Shown here: one piece after another, positions 1-5,789 of the stretch | Numbering within the stretch: the stretch's first letter is position 1 | Layout of the letters: every line of letters starts with the position of its first letter | Source of the DNA: DASZHA01 sp049644325 | GTDB taxonomy: Bacteria > Chloroflexota > Dormibacteria > DASZGP01 | DNA: 6,841 bases | Reading direction: 5' to 3' | Assembly: GCA_049644325.1 (NCBI GenBank) | Contig: JBARRR010000083.1 | Coordinates: 1 to 6,841, forward strand | Notes under the pieces: generated by a model | What the model was told of the DNA's origin: nothing | Database searches by the model: none | The model's input: only the letters and a program-made list of their open reading frames with translations | Program-made: the position numbers and the translations under genes

Positions 1-1
1 G

Positions 2-112
2 CGTCTGCTAGTCAAGCAGCACATCGACACCTGCTCGGTCTGCCAGGCGGTGCTGACGCCGGCGACGCCTGGGGGGGACGATGGCGTCGACCCCGACGCC
101 GAGGCGGGCTAG
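2..112 (+). CDS. C-terminal end of a HxxxCxxC zinc-binding regulatory protein (partial, 5' end outside window)
   Basis: Reading from base 2 gives 36 residues before a TAG at 110-112. The visible part contains QHIDTCSVCQAVL, a HxxxCxxC arrangement followed by a short hydrophobic stretch, then a low-complexity acidic, Gly/Pro/Ala-rich tail. HxxxCxxC is the metal-binding signature of zinc-binding anti-sigma factors (ZAS / zf-HC2) and also occurs in C-terminal extensions of some ECF-type sigma factors. A role in transcription control is therefore likely, but only the tail is visible and the fold cannot be checked. Its stop codon overlaps the stop of the convergent glycerate kinase gene in the shared CTAG at 109-112. 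The other two frames of this stretch show no recognisable motif. The protein's identity is uncertain; that this is a real coding end is moderately sure. Confidence 0.5.
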   Translation, partial: RLLVKQHIDTCSVCQAVLTPATPGGDDGVDPDAEAG

Positions 113-1203
113 AGCAGCCTTGCCGCGGCGGCGCTGACGGCAGCCGCCGGGGCTTCAAGCCCCCGCGCTTCCACCACCTCGTCGAAGGCGTCCTCCAGCG
201 AATCCTGCCAACCGTGGCCCAGGCTCCCGGCGACGCAAACGCTGCGGATGCCCAGTACGCGCGCGCGCCGGCCGGCGATCACCGGGGCCTTGCCGTGGAG
301 GCTCTGGCGGTCGAGCCGACCCTCGCCGGTGACCAGCAGGCCGGCACCGGCCAGCCGCGATTGCAGCCCCACAGCCTCGATAACGGCATCCGCCCCGGGC
401 GCCAGCCTCGCCCCCAGGAAGGCGACCATGCCCGCGCCCAAACCGCCGGCGGCGCCTCCCCCGGGGAGGGCCGCGACGTCCACGCCGAGGTCGGCGCGCA
501 CCACTTCGGCCAGGCGGGCAAGCCCCTCCTCGAGTCGCTCGACTTGCTCCGGGTCGGCGCCCTTCTGCGGGGCGTAGACCTCGGCGGCCCCGGTGGGCCC
601 CACCAGCGGGTTGTCGACGTCGCGGGCGGCGGTGACCTCCAGCAGCGCCCAGCTGCGGTCGAAGCGGGCGACGTCGATATGGTGCAGCCGCTCCAGCGGC
701 CCGCCGCCCTCGGGCAGCTCGCGGCCATCTCCGTCCAGGAACCGGTAGCCCAGGGCGCGGGCCATGCCGGTGCCGCCGTCGGTGCTGGCGCTGCCCCCCA
801 GCCCCACGAGGAACGATGTGGCCCCCGCCTGGCGCGCCTCGGCCAGCAGCTCGCCAAGGCCACCGCTGCTGGCGCCGAGCGGGTCGAGGTGCTCGGGCGG
901 AACCAGGGCCAGCCCCAGGGCCTGGGCGCTCTCAACCACGGCCAGCGTGCCTGCCGCCTCGCGGCGGAGCCCGTAGGTTGCCTTGACCGGCGCGTGCAGG
1001 GGACCTCGCACCAGCAGCGCCCGACGTTCCACCTCCAGCGCCGCGCCGACCGCCTCGAGAAAGCCGTCGCCGCCGTCGGCGATGGGACAGATGTCGACCT
1101 CGACCTCGGGACGCGCCTGCCGCAGGCCCGCAGCCAGGGCATCAGCCGCCTGCAGCGGGGTGAGCGTGCCCTTGAACGCCGTGGGCGCGGCGACCACCTT
1201 CAC
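109..1203 (-). CDS. glxK: Glycerate 2-kinase (GlxK/GarK family)
   Basis: This 364-residue cytosolic enzyme phosphorylates D-glycerate with ATP to 2-phosphoglycerate, feeding products of glyoxylate, serine or sugar-acid breakdown into lower glycolysis. Its length is normal for the family (about 370-380). Family motifs run in order: N-terminal APTAFKGTLTP (residues 6-16), ADGGDG (42-47), GLGGSASTDGGTGMARALG (134-152), DVDNPLVGPTGAAEVYAPQKG (195-215), GGGAAGGLGAGM (248-259) and TGEGRLDRQSLHGKAP (292-307). The usual APDSFKG opening has Thr in place of Asp. The start is GTG at 1201-1203; an in-frame TAA lies 11 codons upstream with no other start between, so this start is well fixed. There is no clear Shine-Dalgarno sequence (CTTTCCCCC precedes GTG). 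It lies 47 nt downstream of ilvE on the same strand and probably shares its transcript. E. coli GlxK and GarK belong to the same family, so the symbol marks the family rather than a specific pathway. Confidence 0.93.
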   Translation of the reverse strand: MKVVAAPTAFKGTLTPLQAADALAAGLRQARPEVEVDICPIADGGDGFLEAVGAALEVERRALLVRGPLHAPVKATYGLRREAAGTLAVVESAQALGLALVPPEHLDPLGASSGGLGELLAEARQAGATSFLVGLGGSASTDGGTGMARALGYRFLDGDGRELPEGGGPLERLHHIDVARFDRSWALLEVTAARDVDNPLVGPTGAAEVYAPQKGADPEQVERLEEGLARLAEVVRADLGVDVAALPGGGAAGGLGAGMVAFLGARLAPGADAVIEAVGLQSRLAGAGLLVTGEGRLDRQSLHGKAPVIAGRRARVLGIRSVCVAGSLGHGWQDSLEDAFDEVVEARGLEAPAAAVSAAAARLL

Positions 1204-1246
1204 GGGGGAAAGCTTGCCCGATCGGGCCGAGGGTTAGGGACCCGCG

Positions 1247-1262
1247 CCGGTCAGTAGACCGG
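1247..1262 (-). other. Small GC hairpin across the ilvE stop codon
   Basis: CCGGTC (1247-1252) and GACCGG (1257-1262) form a perfect 6-bp stem with a 4-nt loop, spanning the ilvE stop codon at 1251-1253. On the minus-strand transcript it is not followed by a U-run, so it is not a typical intrinsic terminator. A 12-bp perfect palindrome, GCCCGATCGGGC (1216-1227), also lies in the 47-nt gap before glxK. Either could influence mRNA end stability or coupling between the two genes. Such short GC stems are common by chance in DNA of this composition. Confidence 0.25.
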
Positions 1263-2210
1263 GGTCAGCCAGTCCAGCTTCTCCTCTACGCGTCCCTTGC
1301 AGATGTCGAAGTACAGCGTCTGCAGGGACTTGGTCACCGGCCCGGCGGTGCCCTCCCCGATCACGCGGCGGTCGATCTCCAGCACCGGGGCGACCTGGGC
1401 GCCGGTGCCGCAGAGGAAGACCTCGTCGGCGACGTAGAGCTCGCTACGGTCGAGGGATCGCTCGACCACCGTCAGGCCGAGGTCCTCCCGGGCAAGCTGC
1501 ATCAACACCTTGCGAGTGACCCCCTCGAGGATGTTGTCGCTCTCAGGCGGTGTGATCAGGACGTCATCGCGGACGATGAAGAGGTTCTCGGCGCTGCCCT
1601 CGCTGACGTGGCCGTCATGGGTCAGGACGATGGCCTCGTCGAAGCCGTTGTCCATGGCGTCGGTCTTGGCCAGGGCCGAGTTGACGTAGATCCCCGTGAT
1701 CTTGGCTCGGGCCGGGGCGGCGTTGTCGTCGACCCGTCGCCAGGAGCTGACCATGCAGCGGATGCCGTTGTCGACGTCGACGTAGGCGCCGAAAGGCGCG
1801 GTGTAGATGGCGAAGGAGTCCTTGAGGTTGTGCAGGCGGACGCCGATCTCTTCGGCGGACTTGAATGCCAGCGGACGAACGTAGACGTCCTCCTGGAAGC
1901 GGTTGCGGCGGAGGATCTCGAGGGTGGCGTCGATCATCTCCTGGGCGCTGTATTTGAGATCGATGCGAAGGATCTTGGCCGAGTTGTGCAGCCGCTTGAA
2001 ATGGGGCTCGAGCAGGACCAGGAACATCTGCCGCTGGGTCTCGCTCCAATAGCCGCGGATGCCCTCGAAGCAGCCGGTGCCGTAGTGGAGGGCGTGGGTC
2101 ATCAGCCCCAGGTGTACGTCCTTGTACTGCTTGAACTCCCCGTCGAAGTAAACCCACGATTCCGCCTGCGAAGGCGGGGCATACCCATGCTGCTCTGCTT
2201 CTATCGCCAT
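1251..2210 (-). CDS. ilvE: Branched-chain amino acid aminotransferase (class IV PLP enzyme)
   Basis: This 319-residue cytosolic enzyme transfers amino groups between Val/Leu/Ile and 2-oxoglutarate, the last step of branched-chain amino acid synthesis. It is a fold-type IV PLP enzyme. Visible landmarks are HALHYGTGCFEGIRGYW (39-55), YVRPLAF (110-116), the PLP-binding lysine K170 in AKITGIYVNS, SEGSAENLF (203-211; E204 should contact the pyridine nitrogen), the ITPP turn (219-222), EGVTRK (229-234) and the phosphate-binding GTGAQVAPV (268-276). The start is ATG at 2208-2210, giving a length close to E. coli IlvE (309). The frame stays open upstream to base 2741, but that extension has no family similarity and runs antisense through the divergent kinase gene, so I reject it. 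No Shine-Dalgarno sequence precedes the ATG; a TANNNT box ends 6 nt upstream, suggesting a leaderless transcript. D-amino acid transaminase and aminodeoxychorismate lyase share the fold, but the motifs and length favour IlvE. Confidence 0.94.
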   Translation of the reverse strand: MAIEAEQHGYAPPSQAESWVYFDGEFKQYKDVHLGLMTHALHYGTGCFEGIRGYWSETQRQMFLVLLEPHFKRLHNSAKILRIDLKYSAQEMIDATLEILRRNRFQEDVYVRPLAFKSAEEIGVRLHNLKDSFAIYTAPFGAYVDVDNGIRCMVSSWRRVDDNAAPARAKITGIYVNSALAKTDAMDNGFDEAIVLTHDGHVSEGSAENLFIVRDDVLITPPESDNILEGVTRKVLMQLAREDLGLTVVERSLDRSELYVADEVFLCGTGAQVAPVLEIDRRVIGEGTAGPVTKSLQTLYFDICKGRVEEKLDWLTPVY

Positions 2211-2216
2211 GTCGAA

Positions 2217-2222
2217 AGCGTA
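2217..2222 (-). promoter_or_regulatory. Candidate -10 box (TACGCT) for leaderless ilvE
   Basis: On the minus strand TACGCT fits TANNNT and ends 6 nt before the ilvE ATG, so transcription would begin at or next to the start codon. The upstream bases contain no Shine-Dalgarno sequence, which agrees with a leaderless mRNA. No good -35 hexamer stands 16-18 nt upstream. This is a pattern match only. Confidence 0.35.
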
Positions 2223-2230
2223 AGCGATTC

Positions 2231-2283
2231 TTGGCGCCGAAGCTGAGAACCCCTGTAGACGTATACGTAAACAGCGGCGCCAA
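2231..2283. repeat. 9-bp inverted repeat TTGGCGCCG / CGGCGCCAA, possible operator
   Basis: TTGGCGCCG at 2231-2239 and its exact reverse complement CGGCGCCAA at 2275-2283 flank 35 bp that include the palindrome ACGTATACGT (2259-2268). Each arm contains the palindromic core GGCGCC; the core centres are 43 bp apart, about four helical turns. A near-copy, TTGGCGGCGA (2346-2355), lies 10 nt before the kinase start. The spacing and position suggest a regulator-binding site, but no known operator was recognised. Confidence 0.4.
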
Positions 2284-2341
2284 CGACGCAACAGCCCAGC
2301 CAACTTTTGGTAAATGTGGTCGAGATCGGGATTCGGCGCTC

Positions 2342-2347
2342 TATATT
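2342..2347 (+). promoter_or_regulatory. Candidate -10 box (TATATT) for the kinase gene
   Basis: TATATT matches five of six bases of the TATAAT consensus and stands out in GC-rich surroundings. It ends 17 nt before the ATG at 2365, allowing a leader of about 10 nt. It lies downstream of the alternative ATG at 2314, which is one reason to prefer the 2365 start. No convincing -35 hexamer is seen upstream. Confidence 0.4.
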
Positions 2348-2364
2348 GGCGGCGAGCCACTGCG

Positions 2365-5301
2365 ATGAAGGAATCAAAGCGCCTAGCGGGTTTCATCCCA
2401 GACGCCGCCGCCCTGGCCGCGGCGCTGACCACCGTGGCCGCCGCCCTGCTGCCCGTGTCGCTGGCCACCAAGATCGAGATCCTCGCCGCCGCCCCCCTGC
2501 TGATGGCCCTCGGCTGGCTCTGGACGATGCACGAGCAGCGCGCCACCAAACGCGAGGAGGATGGCCGAGCGGCACGCCTGCTGGAGGAGAAGGTCGAGCT
2601 GGAGAGGCTCCTCGACGCGGCCATCAACTCGCAGATCGCAGCGACCGCGGACCTCGACCTCAAACGCACCCTGAGAGAGCTGGCACAGACGCTGGCCGCC
2701 GACCTGGCCGCCTGTTTCACATTGGAGAAGGACATCGGCATGCTCCGGCCACAGCCGGGCGCCTTCGGGGTTGGACCGGGGTCGCTGCAGGACTACATGC
2801 TCGGCACCCGAGCCGATGACCCGGTCAACCGGGTGGTGGCCTCGGGCAAGCCCATGCTCAAGGGCCGCAGTGGCGGCAGCAGCCCGCGTCTGCTGCCCAA
2901 GGGCTTCGCCGCCGGGGCGATGCTGCTGACGCCGATGCTGGTGGACGGCGAGGTCATCGGCCTCCTGGTGGTGGCGGCGCCGGAGCGGGAGAAGTTCTCC
3001 GCCAAGGACGTCGAGCTGGCGATGGCCACGGCATCGAGCTGCGGCGTTGCCCTGGTCAAGGAGCGGGTGCTCAACGTCAGCCGGCGCCAGCTGCAGCACT
3101 CGACGGTGATCAAGGAGGTGGCGCTGGCGGTCAACTCCAGTCTCGACCTGAACCAGATCATGCACCTCTTCCTGGGCAAGGCACGGGGGGTGATCGACTA
3201 CGACCGGGCCAGCGTCGTCCTCTTCCGCGGCGGGTCCTACGACATCGCGGCGATGGTCGACGCCGAGGGCCACCTCCGCCGCAAGCTGACCACCAAGACC
3301 CACGGCCGGGTGAAGGGCAGCACCTTCGAGGCGGCACTGGACGGCAGCCTGGTCAAGCGCACCGGACTGGGGGTGAACCAGGAGTACGCCACCGAGGCCC
3401 CGGCCGAGCTGCGGCTGGGCGCCACCTTCAGCGAGGTCATGGTGCCGCTACGGTCCAAGGGCGAGGTCGTTGGCTGCGTCGCCTTCCGGGGGTCGGGAGA
3501 CAATGCCTTCCCCGAGACCCTGCACGCCGTGCTCTATGAGCTGGCCAACCTCGGCGGCATGGCCATCACCAATTCGCTGGCTCATGCCGGCGCGGCGCAG
3601 CAGGCCCGCCATCTCGACCTCCTCCTGGGCTCGCTGCCAGAGGTCTCGCGGATGCTCACGGCCACCACCGAGGGCCCGGCGGCGCTGGAGCGGCGCGCGG
3701 TCGAGACCGTCGCCGGCCTGTTCCAGAGTGAGGTCGCGGTGCTGACCCGGGTGGAGAACGGCGAGCACCGCGTGGTGGCGGTGCACGGCGGCAAGGGTGC
3801 GGGCCTGAGTCGCGCCGACAACCTGGCCGTGGTCACCGGCGCCGGCCTGGTGGGCGCGGTGGCGCTGCAGCAGGGCGCCCTCCGGCTGTCCAGCGCCACC
3901 GAGAAGGACCTGGTGCCGCCCCTACCCCTGGGCAACGGCGAGCTGACCTGCGGCCTGGCGGCGCCAATGTTTGTCGACGGCACCCTCGAGGGTTCGCTGG
4001 CCGTCTTCGGCAATCACTCCTACGACGACAGCGAGACCGCCGTCCTCAGCACTGTGGCCAACCAGGTGGCGGTGGCGCTGCGCAACGCCGAGCTCTTCCA
4101 CCGCAGCCAGCGCAGTCTCTGGGAGCTGGCCAACCTGCACGAGGGCCTGCAGGCGATCGCCGCCAGCCTCGACATGCAGGAGGTCCTGGACAGCATCCTC
4201 AAGAAGGCCGCCGCGGTCTCGGGGGCCCAGATCGGCTCGATCATGGTCCTGGAGGAGGGCAGGCTGCAGTTGCGCGCGACGTACGGCACTGACGGTCCGA
4301 CTGCTGAGTCGCTGACCTTCGGCGTGGGCGAGGGTATCGCGGGCAAGGTGGTCGCCACGGGCAAGCCGATCCTGGCCAACGACGTCGCCAAGCACCCCGA
4401 CTTCCAGCAGCCGCCACCCGAGCCCGGCTCGATCGTGCCCAAGGCCCTGCTCTGCGTGCCCATGCAGCTGGGCGACGCGGTCATCGGTGTCATCAACCTG
4501 TCGAACTACCTGCGCACCAACGTCTTCGACGAGGACGCCGTCCGGGTGGTCAGCTCCCTGGCCAGCCAGACCTCGATCGCGGTCCAGAACGCCCGCCTGT
4601 ACACCCACCTGCAATCAGAGCGAGACCGCCTCATCAGCCTCGAGGAGGTCCTTCGCCAGGACATCGCCCGCGACCTCCACGACGGCCCCGTCCAGCGGCT
4701 GGCGGGCATGGCGATGAACATCGAGGTGATCCGGACCGCCCTCAGCAAGGACCCGGAGCGCGCCCGCCTGGAGCTGCAGGAGCTCGACAACCTGGTCCGG
4801 CTCACGATCAAGGAGGCGCGCACCATGCTCTTCGAGCTGCGCCCGCTGGTGCTCGAGACCCAGGGCCTGGGCGCCGCCCTCGAGTCCTACGCCGAGCAGT
4901 ACGAGGCCAACAACGGCATCAGCATCGAGCTCGACGTCGACGAGGAGCTGGGCCGGCTGGCGCCCGCGGTCGAGCAGACCATGTTCTCGGTCGCCCAGGA
5001 GGCCCTCGGCAACATCCGCAAGCACGCCCACGCCACCCGCGTCGAGGTCAGCCTCAAGAGCGAGGGGGACACGGTCGTCGGCGTCGTCCGCGACAACGGC
5101 GATGGTTTCGACGTCGCCGAGACCCAGGCCAACTACGACAAGCGCGAGTCGCAGTCGCTGGGGCTGGTCAACATGACCGAGCGCGCCGAACGCGTCGGGG
5201 GCACCTTCCGCATCGAATCCGCTGCAGGGCAGGGCACCACCGTCACCATCGTCGTGCCCCGCCGTCAGCTGGAGGTGCGGAGCCTGAGCCAGGCCGGCTG
5301 A
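2365..5301 (+). CDS. Membrane-anchored tetra-GAF sensor histidine kinase (NarL/HisKA_3 type)
   Basis: This 978-residue sensor kinase would autophosphorylate on histidine and pass the phosphate to a response regulator, probably one with a NarL/LuxR-type DNA-binding domain. In order: a short hydrophobic hairpin (about 12-33 and 38-54) with almost no outside loop; a charged, probably coiled-coil linker (60-86); four GAF-like domains (about 97-235, 258-408, 437-577, 604-746); a HisKA_3 dimerisation domain with H772 in DLHDGPVQ and the family's FELRP motif (823-827); and HATPase_c with N883 in EALGNIRKHA, DNGDGF (910-915) and SLGLVNMTERAERVGG (931-946). All catalytic boxes are intact. The hairpin anchor and cytosolic GAFs imply an internal or diffusible signal; the ligand cannot be read from sequence. 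I chose ATG 2365 over in-frame ATG 2314 because the latter adds 17 residues unlike the rest and would include the TATATT box. Neither start has a strong ribosome binding site. No response regulator lies beside it: ilvE is divergent and mscL convergent. Confidence 0.92.
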   Translation: MKESKRLAGFIPDAAALAAALTTVAAALLPVSLATKIEILAAAPLLMALGWLWTMHEQRATKREEDGRAARLLEEKVELERLLDAAINSQIAATADLDLKRTLRELAQTLAADLAACFTLEKDIGMLRPQPGAFGVGPGSLQDYMLGTRADDPVNRVVASGKPMLKGRSGGSSPRLLPKGFAAGAMLLTPMLVDGEVIGLLVVAAPEREKFSAKDVELAMATASSCGVALVKERVLNVSRRQLQHSTVIKEVALAVNSSLDLNQIMHLFLGKARGVIDYDRASVVLFRGGSYDIAAMVDAEGHLRRKLTTKTHGRVKGSTFEAALDGSLVKRTGLGVNQEYATEAPAELRLGATFSEVMVPLRSKGEVVGCVAFRGSGDNAFPETLHAVLYELANLGGMAITNSLAHAGAAQQARHLDLLLGSLPEVSRMLTATTEGPAALERRAVETVAGLFQSEVAVLTRVENGEHRVVAVHGGKGAGLSRADNLAVVTGAGLVGAVALQQGALRLSSATEKDLVPPLPLGNGELTCGLAAPMFVDGTLEGSLAVFGNHSYDDSETAVLSTVANQVAVALRNAELFHRSQRSLWELANLHEGLQAIAASLDMQEVLDSILKKAAAVSGAQIGSIMVLEEGRLQLRATYGTDGPTAESLTFGVGEGIAGKVVATGKPILANDVAKHPDFQQPPPEPGSIVPKALLCVPMQLGDAVIGVINLSNYLRTNVFDEDAVRVVSSLASQTSIAVQNARLYTHLQSERDRLISLEEVLRQDIARDLHDGPVQRLAGMAMNIEVIRTALSKDPERARLELQELDNLVRLTIKEARTMLFELRPLVLETQGLGAALESYAEQYEANNGISIELDVDEELGRLAPAVEQTMFSVAQEALGNIRKHAHATRVEVSLKSEGDTVVGVVRDNGDGFDVAETQANYDKRESQSLGLVNMTERAERVGGTFRIESAAGQGTTVTIVVPRRQLEVRSLSQAG

Positions 5302-5304
5302 CGG

Positions 5305-5724
5305 CTAGGCCGCCACCGCCTGTGGCTGGCCGCAGGCCGAGCAGCGCCTGGCCTTGACCGGGATCGACGTCAGGCACTCGGAGCACTCCCGGGTCTCCGG
5401 GTCCTCCTCGACCTTGGGCTGTGGCATCAGCCGAGCCATCGGTTTGACCACGAAGAAGAACACGACCACGGCGACGATTACAAAGCTGATCACGGCATTG
5501 ATGAAGGCGCCGTAGCCGATCACCACGTCTTTGCCGTTGGAACCCTGGCCCAGGCTGATGGCAAGGGCCGAGAAGTCGATGCCGCCCGTGAGCTTGCCGA
5601 TGGGGGGCATCATGATGTTGGCGACAAAACTGGTCACCACCGCCCCAAAGGCGGCGCCGATGACCACGCCGACCGCGAGGTCGACGACGTTGCCCCGGAG
5701 CAAGAACACTTTGAACTCTTTCAC
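5305..5724 (-). CDS. mscL: Large-conductance mechanosensitive channel MscL with C-terminal zinc ribbon
   Basis: This 139-residue inner-membrane channel opens under membrane tension to release solutes during osmotic downshock; the active form is a homopentamer. The N-terminal part is classic MscL: an amphipathic start (MKEFKVFLLRGN), a Gly/Ala/Val-rich TM1 (about 13-40, DLAVGVVIGAAFGAVV), IMMPPIG (37-43) and GGIDF (47-51), then TM2 (about 72-96, AFINAVISFVIVAVVVFFFV). In place of the C-terminal helix bundle of E. coli MscL there is CxxC-N10-CxxC (C114, C117, C128, C131), a small zinc ribbon. From general knowledge, many Gram-positive-type MscL proteins carry a similar Cys4 tail. The start is GTG at 5722-5724, supported by a good ribosome binding site; the family's conserved N-terminus begins right there. 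The stop lies 3 nt from the convergent kinase stop, leaving no room for a separate terminator. Confidence 0.96.
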   Translation of the reverse strand: MKEFKVFLLRGNVVDLAVGVVIGAAFGAVVTSFVANIMMPPIGKLTGGIDFSALAISLGQGSNGKDVVIGYGAFINAVISFVIVAVVVFFFVVKPMARLMPQPKVEEDPETRECSECLTSIPVKARRCSACGQPQAVAA

Positions 5725-5734
5725 GGGGGTATTT

Positions 5735-5740
5735 CCTCCC
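5735..5740 (-). promoter_or_regulatory. Ribosome binding site of mscL
   Basis: GGGAGG on the minus strand lies 10 nt before the GTG start at 5724. It is the only strong Shine-Dalgarno sequence at a gene start in this window and supports the GTG as the true mscL start. Confidence 0.7.
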
Positions 5741-5758
5741 TATCAAAGCGGACACGCG

Positions 5759-5764
5759 ACGATA
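5759..5764 (-). promoter_or_regulatory. Candidate -10 box (TATCGT) for mscL
   Basis: TATCGT on the minus strand fits TANNNT and would give a leader of roughly 25-30 nt that includes the ribosome binding site. A 6-bp inverted repeat, CTATCA (5740-5745) / TGATAG (5774-5779), surrounds it. No clear -35 hexamer is visible. This is a pattern match only. Confidence 0.3.
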
Positions 5765-5776
5765 CTCCGCCGCTGA

Positions 5777-5782
5777 TAGACT
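5777..5782 (+). promoter_or_regulatory. Candidate -10 box (TAGACT) for leaderless yvcK
   Basis: TAGACT fits TANNNT and ends 7 nt before the yvcK ATG, the spacing expected when transcription begins at the start codon. No Shine-Dalgarno sequence precedes that ATG. The box sits 12 bp from the opposing mscL candidate box, so the two promoters would overlap and could interfere with each other. Confidence 0.35.
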
Positions 5783-5789
5783 GCGCTCG

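Larger units (their letters stand above)
2211..2364. promoter_or_regulatory. Divergent promoter region between ilvE and the GAF kinase
   Basis: This 154-nt gap separates the divergent starts of ilvE (minus) and the histidine kinase (plus). It is more AT-rich than the flanking genes in places (2258-2273, 2303-2316, 2341-2347). It holds a perfect 10-bp palindrome ACGTATACGT (2259-2268), copies of a TTGGCGSCG element, and candidate -10 boxes for both directions, all listed separately. No tRNA, riboswitch fold or small ORF with a ribosome binding site was recognised. Function is inferred from position and structure. Confidence 0.6.

Noticed and set aside
1216..1227. The palindrome GCCCGATCGGGC as a terminator between ilvE and glxK
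   Set aside because: Only a 4-bp stem can form around the GATC loop and no U-run follows, so it is not a terminator; it is mentioned only as a structural curiosity.
214..1257. A 347-codon open frame on the + strand opposite glycerate kinase
   Set aside because: Its protein is rich in Gly, Ala, Arg and Gln with no domain, and it mirrors the minus-strand gene that has all family motifs. High GC content removes stop codons from the antisense frame.
2314..2364. An earlier kinase start at ATG 2314
   Set aside because: It adds 17 residues (including WSRSGFGALYWRR) with no support, has no ribosome binding site, and would place the best -10-like box inside the gene. It cannot be fully excluded.
2211..2741. 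N-terminal extension of ilvE giving a 496-residue protein
   Set aside because: The extra 177 residues are Ser/Ala/Arg-rich with no family similarity and lie antisense to the kinase. The ATG at 2210 gives the usual family length.
2383..3303. A 306-codon open frame on the minus strand inside the kinase gene
   Set aside because: The composition is typical of an antisense shadow (Gly/Arg/Gln/His-rich), there are no motifs, and the + strand frame has convincing GAF and kinase domains.
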